Shown here: piece by piece, positions 1 through 9,089 of the stretch | How the letters are laid out: each line of letters starts with the position of its first letter | Numbering within the stretch: position 1 is the first letter of the stretch | Assembly (NCBI RefSeq): GCF_037023735.1 | Contig: NZ_CP146069.1 | Span: 124,001-188,000 of the forward strand | Direction: 5' to 3' | Origin: Roseovarius sp. S88 | GTDB lineage: Bacteria > Pseudomonadota > Alphaproteobacteria > Rhodobacterales > Rhodobacteraceae | DNA length: 64,000 nucleotides | Notes under the pieces: generated by a model | Database searches by the model: none | What the model was told of the DNA's origin: nothing | The model's input: only the letters and a program-made list of their open reading frames with translations | Made by a program: the position numbers and the translations under genes

Positions 1-25
1 AAGTAGGTAAACTCCCTAACAAAAC

Positions 26-1047
26 TCACACCCAGTTCCCCTTTGACATCAAACCCATAGCCTCCAACTGACGCCAACCCAACAATCTGCTCGACCCCTC
101 GCACCACAGGGTTGGATTTGCGGTGAGAGCGTCGTAGTAATCGTCATACAATTTGGAATTAGCGAAGTGCTCAGCACGGTGTTTTTCTTCGTCAGCTCGC
201 TCAACTATCAAATTGAGGAACTTCGAGTGCAACAGAACACCTGATATGCGTTCACCTCCGTCGTCATCATAAACGTGATTGAGCCGCCGAGGCAGAAGCG
301 AATGCGCTGAGCTGACATACGCGTATCTGCGGTTCCATTTGACCAGTGGAATTTTGCCCAATGTCGGTGCTCGTTTCGGACGGTCTTTGAAAAACAATCG
401 TGCACGGACGCCGCCTTGAATCCACAAATTTTGAAGGTCCTTTTTTTCTGCATCACGTAGTTTCCACCATCGAACCACCGAAGCGTTTCAAATGGGTTGT
501 CGCCTGGCGTGTAAACTTCGTCCCCCACCGGGCCTTTTGGATACATGTCCAACATCAACGCCCCGAAAGATTCGTGGCCATGTTGATCTAACCACTGCGT
601 CAACGCGGGGAGCGTGCGTGTCGTGTGATGCGGGTAAATCAGAATTTCATCAGCATCTACAGAAAGGCACCAATGGCCGTGCCCAAACTTGATCTGCAAC
701 CACGTAACCCAATCAACTCCAAAACGGGATAAACGGTAACTTTTGTCAGTTTGCCAAAGCGAAACATCTTCCTGTTGCATCAAAAATTCGGCCGTCCCGT
801 CGTCGCTACCATTGTCGACAAACAAGAAATGCCGAACACCCAAATTTCGGTAGTGATGAAGAAAATAAGGCAGCCGCATCGCTTCGTTGCGCACAGTCGA
901 AAACAAGAGAACATCCTGTGCTGCAATTTGTGGCGTGCGGTCGATGATGGAAGATAGCTGCCGCCTTTTTCGGAACGCACGAAACAGCAACCTACGGCGT
1001 TTCCACCGAAGTCTGTAGGCGAATACTGCTTTCGACAGCGCGCTCAT
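26..1047 (-). pseudogene. Glycosyltransferase family 2 protein, frameshifted
   Basis: This reads as one gene of about 340 codons broken into two frames. The N-terminal 280 codons carry a GT2-type fold: a 'TVRNEA' strand near residue 51, the nucleotide-sugar motif FVDNGSDDGT at about 76-85 and the metal-binding DADE at about 131-134, as in the Glyco_tranf_2_4 group. The C-terminal part (GGVRARLFF, then KIPLVKW) continues in another frame from about position 450 leftwards. The break is a run of seven T (441-447, A on the coding strand). One extra base gives a continuous reading through QKKKDLQNLW into the C-terminal part. It probably transfers a sugar to a surface polysaccharide and lies upstream-adjacent to galE and galU on the same strand; acceptor and sugar are unknown. 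A real null allele is possible, but a homopolymer sequencing error is more likely. Confidence 0.75.
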
Positions 1048-1085
1048 GAATTGCCCGAATTAGTGCCTCTGCCTGAAAATCGGGT

Positions 1086-2075
1086 TTATTTATCGTAATG
1101 TCCAGTTTGATGCCAACGCCAAGCATCAGAAATCATCTGGTCCAGAGTAGATTTCTTTGGATTCCAGCCCAGTTCCGCCTGCGCACGCTCGGAGCCAGAA
1201 ACCAACTTAGTGCAATCACCAGCTCGTCTTTCACCGAAGACGAGTGGCACAGTCTGTCCTGTCGTTTTCTCTGCTTGACCCGCCACTTCGCGAACAGAAA
1301 AACCGGTGCCTGTTCCGAGGTTGAACACACGATTGTCTCGTCCAGAATCCAGCCACTTCAATCCAAGCACATGTGCATCGACCAAATCAGTCACATGAAC
1401 ATAGTCTCTGATGCATGTGCCATCTGGCGTATCGTAGTCGGTGCCAAACACAGTCAACGCGTCCCGTTTTCCGGAAATGGCATCAAGGATCAATGGGACG
1501 AGATGCGTTTCAGGATGGTGAAATTCACCGATTTCAGCATCTTGATCTGCTCCTGCGACGTTAAAGTAGCGAAAGATCACGTGCTTCAGGCCATGCGACA
1601 CACCAAAATTATTTAAAATGTCCTCAATGGCCCGCTTGCTGGCTCCGTAGGCATTGAGCGGGTGTTGCGCAGAGGTTTCATCCAAGACCACATTGTCATG
1701 ATCGCCATAGGTCGCGCAGGTGGAAGAAAAGACAATCTTCTCGCATCCCGCTGCAAGGGCCGCCTGGCACAGAACGAGAGACCCGATGACATTGTTGTCC
1801 CAGTAGAGCCCAGGGTCATGCATGCTTTCGCCAACTTGGCTCAGCGCTCCAAAATGCAGAACGGCCGCTGGATCGTATGTGGAAAACACGTCATCTAGTC
1901 GCGCACGATCCCGCAAATCGCCCTCTTCGAACGGGCCAAATTTTACCGCATCCGCCCATCCAGTAGAAAGATTGTCGTATGTGACGGGTATGTAACCCGC
2001 TGCTTTCAGCGCTTTGCAGGCATGCGATCCGATGTATCCGGCCCCACCGGTGACCAGGACATGTGTCAAGTTCAA
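1086..2075 (-). CDS. galE: UDP-glucose 4-epimerase
   Basis: Interconverts UDP-glucose and UDP-galactose with bound NAD, supplying UDP-galactose for surface polysaccharides. The 329-residue protein is the usual size for the family. It has the Rossmann motif TGGAGYIGSH (about 9-18), an FSST strand near 116-119 and the catalytic YGASK (Tyr about 143, Lys about 147) of extended short-chain dehydrogenases. It lies 14 bp after galU on the same strand, so the two are probably cotranscribed, followed by the broken glycosyltransferase. Other nucleotide-sugar epimerases share this fold, but the sequence has the GalE ending (LGWNPKKSTLDQMI) and galU as neighbour. Confidence 0.93.
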   Translation of the reverse strand: MNLTHVLVTGGAGYIGSHACKALKAAGYIPVTYDNLSTGWADAVKFGPFEEGDLRDRARLDDVFSTYDPAAVLHFGALSQVGESMHDPGLYWDNNVIGSLVLCQAALAAGCEKIVFSSTCATYGDHDNVVLDETSAQHPLNAYGASKRAIEDILNNFGVSHGLKHVIFRYFNVAGADQDAEIGEFHHPETHLVPLILDAISGKRDALTVFGTDYDTPDGTCIRDYVHVTDLVDAHVLGLKWLDSGRDNRVFNLGTGTGFSVREVAGQAEKTTGQTVPLVFGERRAGDCTKLVSGSERAQAELGWNPKKSTLDQMISDAWRWHQTGHYDK

Positions 2076-2089
2076 CCCCCGAAAGCTGG

Positions 2090-2983
2090 TTATTCAGCTG
2101 CTTTCGCCGCATTGACCATTTCGCTAAGGAAGCCCCACAAATCGTCGCGAAGCTCCGGTCGATCCAGCGCAAAGGCAACTGTAGCCTGCAGGAAGCCAGA
2201 CTTGGATCCACAATCAAAACGGCGCCCGTCAAAGCGATAGCCATAAACCTCTTCGCCTTCCTGGCGTGCATCCGCGATGGCATCGGTTAGTTGAATCTCG
2301 CCACCCGCTCCGGTTTTCTTTTTGTTCAGTTTCTGAAGAACCGTTGGGGTCAAGATGTAGCGACCAATAACCGCCAGATTGGATGGAGACTCTCCCAAGT
2401 TTGGTTTTTCAACCATGCCTTTTGTGGACACGATCTTACCCATGTCATCCTTGATATCCAGCATCCCGTAAGACGAGGTTTGCTCATCAGGCACTTCCAT
2501 CGCAGCGACGATGTTGCCGCCTGTTTCCTCATAGGCTTCCACCATCTGCTGAAGACAGGGTTTGTCCGCTGAAATAACGTCGTCTGGCAAAATAACGGCA
2601 AATGGCTCGTTGGCAATCAAACGCCGCGCACACCAAACAGCATGACCAAGACCCAGAGGCTTGTTCTGACGGGTGTATGCAATCTCGCCACTGTCCATAT
2701 TGGTTGAACGCAGCACTTCCAGAAGCTCATCTTTACCTTTTTTTCGCAGTTCTTGTTCCAACTGCGGCGCATTGTCGAAATAGTCTTCTAGCGCGCCTTT
2801 TCCGCGAGATGTGACAAAAATAAACTCTTTGATGCCGGCCGCGCGCGCTTCGTCAATCGCATATTGAACGAGCGGGCGATCAACCAGCGTCATGATTTCT
2901 TTCGGCACAGATTTTGTCGCCGGTAAGAAGCGTGTGCCCATACCAGCAACAGGAAAAATTGCCTTGGTCAGTTTCTTTCGCAT
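2090..2983 (-). CDS. galU: UTP-glucose-1-phosphate uridylyltransferase
   Basis: Makes UDP-glucose from UTP and glucose-1-phosphate, the substrate of the adjacent GalE and of many glycosyltransferases. The 297-residue length is typical. The N-terminal nucleotidyltransferase signature GMGTRFLPATKSVPKE spans about residues 14-29, followed by DRPLVQYAIDEA. The glycine-rich loop and the lysine that contacts the phosphate are intact. It heads the galU-galE-glycosyltransferase run; a gap of about 120 bp to kdsB upstream could hold its promoter. Confidence 0.95.
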   Translation of the reverse strand: MRKKLTKAIFPVAGMGTRFLPATKSVPKEIMTLVDRPLVQYAIDEARAAGIKEFIFVTSRGKGALEDYFDNAPQLEQELRKKGKDELLEVLRSTNMDSGEIAYTRQNKPLGLGHAVWCARRLIANEPFAVILPDDVISADKPCLQQMVEAYEETGGNIVAAMEVPDEQTSSYGMLDIKDDMGKIVSTKGMVEKPNLGESPSNLAVIGRYILTPTVLQKLNKKKTGAGGEIQLTDAIADARQEGEEVYGYRFDGRRFDCGSKSGFLQATVAFALDRPELRDDLWGFLSEMVNAAKAAE

Positions 2984-3107
2984 CTACCGCTCCTCAACAG
3001 CCCAACTCGTAACAACAGGACAAATGTGACCACTCCGTGGCGACACATAACAGTTTATTCGTTTTTTAATCGTTTACGTAGCAACATATCGCCGATTGGT
3101 CAAAAAC

Positions 3108-3908
3108 TCAGCACATTCCCATCGCCTGCATCATGCTTTCGATACGGGGTACGTCCTCTGGGTTGTTTAACTCCCAAAACTTTCGCCCTTTCGCATCCAC
3201 TTCTGTGCAAAGAATACGCCGTCCATTTTCCAGAAACCTTAATTGTTCAAGACCTTCTAGTGATTCCAATGGGCCGCATCCCCAGGTCACGTATTGCTCA
3301 AGAGCTGTTGGACGATAAGCGTAGACACCGACATGGTGAAAAACAGGTGTTGCTTCCCCATCACCATAACGATCTGGCGTAAAGGGAATGACTTCCTTGG
3401 AGAAGTACAGACCATAGCGACTTGCATCGAAAACAGCGGTTGTGCCACCGACGCGGCCATGCGCGCGATCATCCAGAAATCCGTTCAAAGCCTCACCATC
3501 GCACCTGAGTACGGGAGTGGCCACATCGGCAGATGTGTCCGACTTTAAGTCGGCTACCAAATCTTCTACAAACCAGCTTGGTGTTAATGGCGCATCACCC
3601 TGAAGGTTCACGATTATGTCGAATCCACCGCCCAAATTGACGTGAGCTTCCGCGCATCTTTCCGTGCCGTTCGCACATTCTGAAGATGTCATGACAACTT
3701 CGCCGCCAAATTCCTGAACTTCGTCGCGAATCCGCGTGTCATCTGTTGCAACAACGACTTGGTCAACGCCGTTCACCGATTTTGCAGCTTCCCAGCTGCG
3801 TTGGATAAGGCTTTTGGGCGTGCCATCTGCACCGCTGAGCATGGCAAGTGGTTTTCCGGGATAACGCGAAGATGCATAGCGTGCAGGTATCGCGATAAGT
3901 ACGCTCAT
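3108..3908 (-). CDS. kdsB: 3-deoxy-manno-octulosonate cytidylyltransferase (CMP-Kdo synthetase)
   Basis: Activates Kdo as CMP-Kdo for lipopolysaccharide inner core or capsule linkers. The 266-residue protein begins with the family signature IPARYASSRYPGKPL (about 7-21) and contains NLQGDAPL, where KdsB usually has NxQGDxPxI. It is slightly longer than the usual 245-255 residues. Its ATG overlaps the TGA of cysQ, so the two are translationally coupled. The capsule-type CMP-Kdo synthetase branch (KpsU-like) is an alternative and would fit the KpsM-like permease nearby. Confidence 0.88.
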   Translation of the reverse strand: MSVLIAIPARYASSRYPGKPLAMLSGADGTPKSLIQRSWEAAKSVNGVDQVVVATDDTRIRDEVQEFGGEVVMTSSECANGTERCAEAHVNLGGGFDIIVNLQGDAPLTPSWFVEDLVADLKSDTSADVATPVLRCDGEALNGFLDDRAHGRVGGTTAVFDASRYGLYFSKEVIPFTPDRYGDGEATPVFHHVGVYAYRPTALEQYVTWGCGPLESLEGLEQLRFLENGRRILCTEVDAKGRKFWELNNPEDVPRIESMMQAMGMC

Positions 3909-4717
3909 GTTGGTTGTTTCAAGCAGACTTCGGGTGAATACGCGATGAAAAACGGATTGGCGTAACCGTCTTTGCCGTAGGTAAGTGGCGTGTGATCGTC
4001 AAAACGCACGACCTTGCCCCCCGCGCCATGCAACACGGCGTGCCCTGCTGCGGTATCCCATTCCATTGTGCGTCCAACCCGTGGGTAAATGTCGGCCTCA
4101 CCTGTCGCAATCAGGCAAAACTTCAAAGAGGACCCTGCACTCTTCATGTCTTTGACGGCATATTTGTTGATGTAGTCGTCCGTCGCCTGATCACGATGAG
4201 ATTTGCTTGCCACCACGAGCAACGCCGAGTTATCCGGATTGGAGACCTGGATATCATGTAAAACTCCAATCTTGTCTTTCTCGAAAGGACCTAATTCCTC
4301 TACCGACGTTCCATCTGCCTGAGTGAAAAACATACGGTTTTTTGCCGGAGCATATACGACCCCTCGGGTCGGAGTGCCATTTTCAACAAATGCAATGTTT
4401 ACTGTGAAGTCTCCCCGGCGATTGATGAACTCCTTCGTTCCGTCCAATGGATCAACAATCAAAAACGTTTGCGCCTGTTGGTCATGTGTAGACGCCTGTT
4501 CTTCGGTCACGAGCAGCGTATCGGGAAACTCCGCTTTCAGACCTGCCGATATCAGCGCATCCGCAGCTTCATCCGCTTCAGTTACTGGACTTGAGTCTGA
4601 CTTAACCTTCACATCAAAATCGTCAGAGTTGTAAATCTCCATAATGACGTCACCTGCTTCCAGCGCGAGGCGTCGCATGACTATAGCCAGTGTTTCGTAG
4701 TTCAATGCACTCTCCAT
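3905..4717 (-). CDS. cysQ: 3'(2'),5'-bisphosphate nucleotidase CysQ
   Basis: Hydrolyses 3'-phosphoadenosine 5'-phosphate, a by-product of sulfate assimilation and sulfotransferase reactions. It is a member of the inositol-monophosphatase superfamily: the Mg-binding motif DPLDGTKEF lies at about 89-97, the upstream acidic residues are in EADEAAD (about 47-53), and the second metal motif is WDTAAGHA near residue 220. The 270-residue length is normal. It is the upstream gene of the cysQ-kdsB pair (4-bp overlap). Inositol monophosphatase is the main alternative, but the TEE and IVDPLDGT pattern favours CysQ. Confidence 0.88.
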   Translation of the reverse strand: MESALNYETLAIVMRRLALEAGDVIMEIYNSDDFDVKVKSDSSPVTEADEAADALISAGLKAEFPDTLLVTEEQASTHDQQAQTFLIVDPLDGTKEFINRRGDFTVNIAFVENGTPTRGVVYAPAKNRMFFTQADGTSVEELGPFEKDKIGVLHDIQVSNPDNSALLVVASKSHRDQATDDYINKYAVKDMKSAGSSLKFCLIATGEADIYPRVGRTMEWDTAAGHAVLHGAGGKVVRFDDHTPLTYGKDGYANPFFIAYSPEVCLKQPT

Positions 4718-4835
4718 AAATGCCTCCCGACACGCCCATGTTGCGGGATTGGTGTGCGACCCTTATGATACGGTGCTAACGGGACGGCAAGAATTCGATG
4801 CTTAAAGCATGAACACGTCCTTGGGTTAGGCAGGC

Positions 4836-5657
4836 ATGTTTCAGAATACGCGAAAAGCAACGCTTCTTGGATCGGTCATTACTCTGACAGAAGTGATCTA
4901 TCATGCCACTGTTCGTGACATACGAAAAGCGCATGGAAACGCCTTTATGGCTATTCTGACCAGCATATTGACAACAGTCATTTTCGTGCTCGCTTTTTAC
5001 TTCATGTTTTCAATTCTCGGCTTGCGAGCCGCCAAAATTCGTGGCGACTTTCTGCTCTACATGCTGTCTGGCGTATTCCTCTATCTCATGCATATCAAGA
5101 CCGTCTCAGCTGTCGCCGGAGCGGACGGGTCAACATCTCCCATGATGCAGCATGCACCAATGAACACCGTTGTATCCATATGTTCGGCAGCATTGGGTGC
5201 GCTTTACACCCAAGTGTTAGCCTTGTTCATTATCTTGTTGCTGTATCACACACTCATAAACGAAATTGAGATATCACAACCTGTGCCAGCTTTTGGAATG
5301 TTTCTGCTGGCATGGTTCACGGGTTGCGCTGTTGGGCTGCTTTTCATGGCGCTCAAACCCTGGTTTCCTACCGCTGCAAACTTGCTCAAAACCGTTTATA
5401 CCCGTGTAAACATGATCGCGTCTGGCAAGCTCTTTGTTGCCAATGCCCTGCCGGGCTTCATGCTGGCTATGTTTGACTGGAATCCTTTGTTTCACATTAT
5501 CGATCAGACGAGGGGATTTGTGTTCATTAACTATTATCCACGTAACACCTCGTATGAATACGCCTTTATCGTTGGGTGTGTTTTGCTCATCATTGGTCTG
5601 TTGGGCGAATTCTACACGCGCCAGCATGCATCTAGTAGCTGGGATGCACGGCGATGA
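4836..5657 (+). CDS. ABC-2 type permease, KpsM-like polysaccharide exporter
   Basis: A predicted inner-membrane permease of 273 residues with about six hydrophobic segments (roughly 40-60, 70-90, 110-135, 145-170, 200-220, 240-262). The pattern resembles the KpsM/Wzm permeases that export capsule or O-antigen through the membrane with an ATPase partner. The start chosen is the first ATG after the divergent gap to cysQ. It overlaps the next gene by 4 bp. No ATP-binding partner (KpsT/Wzt) lies in the neighbourhood, so the ATPase must be encoded elsewhere or the transporter is incomplete. The substrate is inferred only from the precursor genes upstream. Confidence 0.75.
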   Translation: MFQNTRKATLLGSVITLTEVIYHATVRDIRKAHGNAFMAILTSILTTVIFVLAFYFMFSILGLRAAKIRGDFLLYMLSGVFLYLMHIKTVSAVAGADGSTSPMMQHAPMNTVVSICSAALGALYTQVLALFIILLLYHTLINEIEISQPVPAFGMFLLAWFTGCAVGLLFMALKPWFPTAANLLKTVYTRVNMIASGKLFVANALPGFMLAMFDWNPLFHIIDQTRGFVFINYYPRNTSYEYAFIVGCVLLIIGLLGEFYTRQHASSSWDARR

Positions 5658-6262
5658 GAGTTCTGGTTTCGATCCTTTTTGCTTTGAGCTTTGCATCGGC
5701 GGCGTGGTCAGAGGCACTGCCGGCCTACTATGATGTCACCAACGTGGCGCCTGATGACGTTCTCAATATCCGAGAGGCACCAGGAACCGCGGCATCCATC
5801 ATCGGCAAACTGGGTCATGAAGACACAAATATAGAGGTGGTTTCATTCGATAAGGCCGGCGAATGGGGACAGGTTAACATTGGCGAAATGTCTGGATGGG
5901 TGTCGTTGAAATTTTTAACTCGCCAACCGGGCCAAATCGACGATGAATTGCCAACACCTCTGGTGTGCACGGGCACTGAACCTTTTTGGACTTTGGAAAT
6001 CGCCGGCGGTGAAACTGCTCAACTTTCAAGGCCTGGCGAAACAGCAGTCGATGTCAAAATGCTTGAACCAGTGACCGCGTCAAATCGCACAGACCGATAT
6101 GCGATTTTTGGCCAGGGCGGTGACCGTGTATATACATTCATTTTTCATCGCGATGCGTGTTCTGACGGCATGTCAGATCGAGCATACGGGATGAGTGTGG
6201 ACCTCTTCCTAACCGAGGACAAAGGCGTCAGCTACGTCACTGGGTGTTGCAATCTACAGTGA
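5654..6262 (+). CDS. Secreted SH3-domain protein with COG3650-like C-terminal part
   Basis: A 202-residue protein with a Sec signal peptide (about 1-20, ending ASAAWSEA). A bacterial SH3 domain follows (about 25-90: VLNIREAPGTAASIIGKL to GWVSLKFL), then a C-terminal part starting CTGTEPFWTLEI that resembles the COG3650/YcgJ-like envelope domain. Bacterial SH3 domains usually bind peptidoglycan or peptides in the periplasm. Its ATG overlaps the stop of the permease by 4 bp, suggesting coupled translation. Two cysteines in the C-terminal part (VTGCCNLQ end) may form disulfides. The molecular function is unknown. Confidence 0.75.
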   Translation: MRVLVSILFALSFASAAWSEALPAYYDVTNVAPDDVLNIREAPGTAASIIGKLGHEDTNIEVVSFDKAGEWGQVNIGEMSGWVSLKFLTRQPGQIDDELPTPLVCTGTEPFWTLEIAGGETAQLSRPGETAVDVKMLEPVTASNRTDRYAIFGQGGDRVYTFIFHRDACSDGMSDRAYGMSVDLFLTEDKGVSYVTGCCNLQ

Positions 6263-6293
6263 ACAGTCGGATCTACCTATTTGTGCTGAAGTG

Positions 6294-6901
6294 TTAATCC
6301 ACCACGCGGCAGGTCAAATTGATCCGCCCACCATCCCTTAACAACGTAGAGGTGTCAGGCCGCACACGGTCAATACCGTGATAGGCCAATCGCGCTTCCC
6401 CTCCCATAACCACGACATCGCCGGAACGAAGCCAAACAGATTCGGTTGCCCCAGCTCGCTCTTGATTGCCAATTCGGAAAAGTGCGTCGTCACCCAATGA
6501 AACCGACAGCACAGGCCACGAGTAATCAACCTCGTCCCTGTCCTGATGCAGGCCCATGCGCGCCTTGCCTTGGTAAAAATTGATCAAACAACAATCCGGC
6601 ATACGATCCGAACTCACCAGTGTCGTCCAAATCTCAAGTATAGATGGAGGAATTGCCGGCCACGGTGAACCAGTGGGATGACATTTTTCATATCGGTACC
6701 CCGTTCGATTTGAGTACCAGCCGTATTTTCCAGCCGACGTCATTTTTACCGTCATTGGCCGCCCATATGGAGTCATGGGAGAAAAAAGGGGGCCGCCCGC
6801 ACCACGTCTCGGAGATCTGTTACAATTTGCTTCTGCTTCTGGGTCCCCAGAAATCCATCAAAAATCAGAAACCCCCTTATTTGTACTGGTTTTCGCGGCA
6901 T
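6294..6901 (-). pseudogene. alkB: AlkB-type 2-oxoglutarate/Fe(II) DNA dealkylase, frameshifted
   Basis: Oxidative DNA/RNA alkylation-repair enzyme. The C-terminal 160 residues hold the iron-binding HQD (HxD, in GLHQDRDE), the distal histidine in YHGID, and the 2-oxoglutarate arginines in RINLTCR. The N-terminal part (PRKPVQIRGFLIFDGF) lies in another frame and stops right after RAAPFFLP. Restoring one base in the run at 6782-6792 (A6G5, i.e. C5T6 on the coding strand) gives RAAPFFSPMTPYGRPMTVKM, the expected family sequence, and about 202 residues overall. The start used is the ATG at 6901; an upstream GTG at 6964 is possible. It diverges from dnaK. Probably a sequence error, but a true frameshift cannot be excluded. 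Confidence 0.85.
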
Positions 6902-6968
6902 TTCGTCTTCAATCTCTTCCAAAAGAGCCAATTTAATCGCAATTCGCGGTTTTGCGTGTATCACACCG

Positions 6969-7001
6969 CTTGCAGGTGTGCATCGCCCTGCCTATATACC
7001 G
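6969..7001 (+). promoter_or_regulatory. RpoH (heat-shock sigma) promoter of dnaKJ
   Basis: CTTG at 6969-6972, an 18-bp spacer and CCTATATACCG at 6991-7001 match the alphaproteobacterial RpoH consensus CTTG-N17/18-CYTATNTNNG at every defined position. It lies about 107 bp before the dnaK ATG, which fits heat-shock control of dnaKJ. No CIRCE inverted repeat is visible here even though hrcA is in the window. Confidence 0.75.
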
Positions 7002-7108
7002 CTCGATACGCAGGGCTTCTTGTGGGCACTGCACGTCAACGGTGGCCGGATGCCGTAACGGGTCGGGCTTCCATTCCATCGCCTTAACCAGAAGGGATCG
7101 ACAAAGAT

Positions 7109-9025
7109 ATGTCCAAAGTCATCGGTATTGACCTCGGAACCACGAACAGCTGTGTCGCCATCATGGACGGCAGCCAGGCCCGAGTGATCGAAAACTCGGA
7201 AGGGGCACGCACGACGCCCTCCATCGTAGCTTTCACAGACGACGAGCGCCTTGTAGGCCAGCCAGCAAAACGCCAGGCCGTCACAAACCCAGAGAACACA
7301 ATTTTTGGCGTCAAACGCCTGATCGGTCGTCGCGAAGACGACAAGGATCTGGCGAAGGACAAAAAGAACATGCCATTTAATGTCATTGATGGCGGCAACG
7401 GTGATGCATGGGTTGAAGCCAAAGGTGAGAAATACTCACCGAGCCAAATTTCAGCCTTCATTCTTGGCAAAATGAAAGAGACCGCGGAGTCCTATCTCGG
7501 CGAAGAAGTGACCCAAGCGGTCATCACTGTCCCGGCTTATTTCAATGACGCCCAGCGTCAAGCCACCAAAGACGCTGGCAAGATTGCTGGCCTTGAAGTG
7601 CTTCGCATCATCAACGAACCCACAGCCGCCGCTCTGGCCTATGGTCTCGACAAAGAAGAAACACATACTATCGCGGTTTATGACCTTGGTGGTGGTACGT
7701 TCGACGTGACCATCCTGGAAATCGACGACGGTCTGTTTGAAGTGAAATCCACCAACGGGGACACGTTCCTGGGCGGTGAAGACTTTGATATGCGTATCGT
7801 GAACTATCTTGCTGATGAGTTCAAAAAGGAACATGGCGTCGATCTAACCAAAGACAAAATGGCGCTGCAAAGACTCAAGGAAGCCGCTGAGAAAGCCAAG
7901 ATCGAATTGAGTTCGTCTTCGCAGACCGAGATCAACCAGCCGTTCATCTCCATGGGCGCAGACGGTCAACCGCTGCACATGGTGATCAAACTCACGCGCG
8001 CCAAGCTGGAAAGCCTGGTTGGTGATCTGATCGCAGCATCGTTGAAACCATGCAAAGCGGCCTTGAAAGACGCAGGTTTGTCTGCGGGTGACATTGACGA
8101 GATCGTTCTTGTCGGCGGCATGACACGTATGCCGAAAGTAGTCGATGAAGTGACCAAGTTCTTTGGCAAAGAACCTCATAAGGGTGTGAACCCCGATGAA
8201 GTTGTCGCCATGGGCGCCGCCATTCAAGCCGGTGTTCTTCAGGGAGACGTCAAGGATGTCGTGCTGCTGGACGTTACTCCTTTGTCGCTTGGGATCGAAA
8301 CGTTGGGTGGTGTCTTTACTCGCCTGATCGACCGCAACACGACAATCCCAACGAACAAATCGCAGATTTTCTCAACCGCTGAGGACAATCAAAGCGCGGT
8401 GACAATTCGCGTGTTCCAGGGCGAACGGGAAATGGCCGCGGACAACAAGATCCTGGGTCAGTTCAACCTAGAAGATATCCCGCCAGCACCGCGCGGGATG
8501 CCGCAGATTGAAGTGACCTTTGATATTGACGCGAACGGTATCGTGTCGGTTCAGGCCAAAGACAAGGGTACCGGCAAAGAGCACAAGATCACAATTCAGG
8601 CTTCTGGCGGATTGTCGGAAGAAGACATTGAACAAATGGTCAGAGATGCCGAGGAAAATGCCGAGGCTGACAAAGATCGCCGTGAACTTGTAGAGGCACG
8701 CAACCAAGCGGAAAGCTTAATCCATTCGACCGAAAAATCGATTGAGGAGCATGGCGACAAGGTCGATCCGACTACCGTGGAGGCCATTGAGCTTGCCATC
8801 GCGGCACTCAAAGACGACCTCGAGAAAGAGGACGCCACGGCAGACAAGATCAAAGCGGGTCTGCAGAATGTGACCGAAGCCGCGATGAAACTTGGTGAAG
8901 CCATCTACAAGGCCAGCCAGGAAGACGGCGAAGAAGAGCCAGCGGCAGCCGACGAAATGCGCGACGGAGATGATGACATCGTCGATGCGGATTTCGAAGA
9001 TCTGGATGAAGACAAGCGCGCCTAA
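7109..9025 (+). CDS. dnaK: Molecular chaperone DnaK (Hsp70)
   Basis: ATP-driven cytoplasmic chaperone working with DnaJ and GrpE, both encoded in this window. The 638 residues are full length: [10 protein letters not shown] at the N-terminus, the second phosphate loop [10 protein letters not shown] near residue 192, the adenosine motif VGGMTRMP near 336, a substrate-binding domain from about 390, and an acidic tail (EEEPAAADE to DLDEDKRA). The ATG follows an AAGGGATCGAC-type ribosome site. It is driven by the RpoH-type promoter upstream and followed by dnaJ after a hairpin. Confidence 0.98.
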   Translation: MSKVIGIDLGTTNSCVAIMDGSQARVIENSEGARTTPSIVAFTDDERLVGQPAKRQAVTNPENTIFGVKRLIGRREDDKDLAKDKKNMPFNVIDGGNGDAWVEAKGEKYSPSQISAFILGKMKETAESYLGEEVTQAVITVPAYFNDAQRQATKDAGKIAGLEVLRIINEPTAAALAYGLDKEETHTIAVYDLGGGTFDVTILEIDDGLFEVKSTNGDTFLGGEDFDMRIVNYLADEFKKEHGVDLTKDKMALQRLKEAAEKAKIELSSSSQTEINQPFISMGADGQPLHMVIKLTRAKLESLVGDLIAASLKPCKAALKDAGLSAGDIDEIVLVGGMTRMPKVVDEVTKFFGKEPHKGVNPDEVVAMGAAIQAGVLQGDVKDVVLLDVTPLSLGIETLGGVFTRLIDRNTTIPTNKSQIFSTAEDNQSAVTIRVFQGEREMAADNKILGQFNLEDIPPAPRGMPQIEVTFDIDANGIVSVQAKDKGTGKEHKITIQASGGLSEEDIEQMVRDAEENAEADKDRRELVEARNQAESLIHSTEKSIEEHGDKVDPTTVEAIELAIAALKDDLEKEDATADKIKAGLQNVTEAAMKLGEAIYKASQEDGEEEPAAADEMRDGDDDIVDADFEDLDEDKRA

Positions 9026-9041
9026 CGCGCCTAACGGACAG

Positions 9042-9066
9042 GCGGAGGCCGGTTACTGGCCTCCGC
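9042..9066 (+). promoter_or_regulatory. Intercistronic hairpin between dnaK and dnaJ
   Basis: GCGGAGGCC (9042-9050), a 7-nt loop and GGCCTCCGC (9058-9066) form a perfect 9-bp GC-rich stem. No T-run follows, so full termination is unlikely. It may attenuate or stabilise the mRNA to lower DnaJ relative to DnaK. Confidence 0.6.
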
Positions 9067-9089
9067 TCTCCGATTAAAGGAGATTTCCG

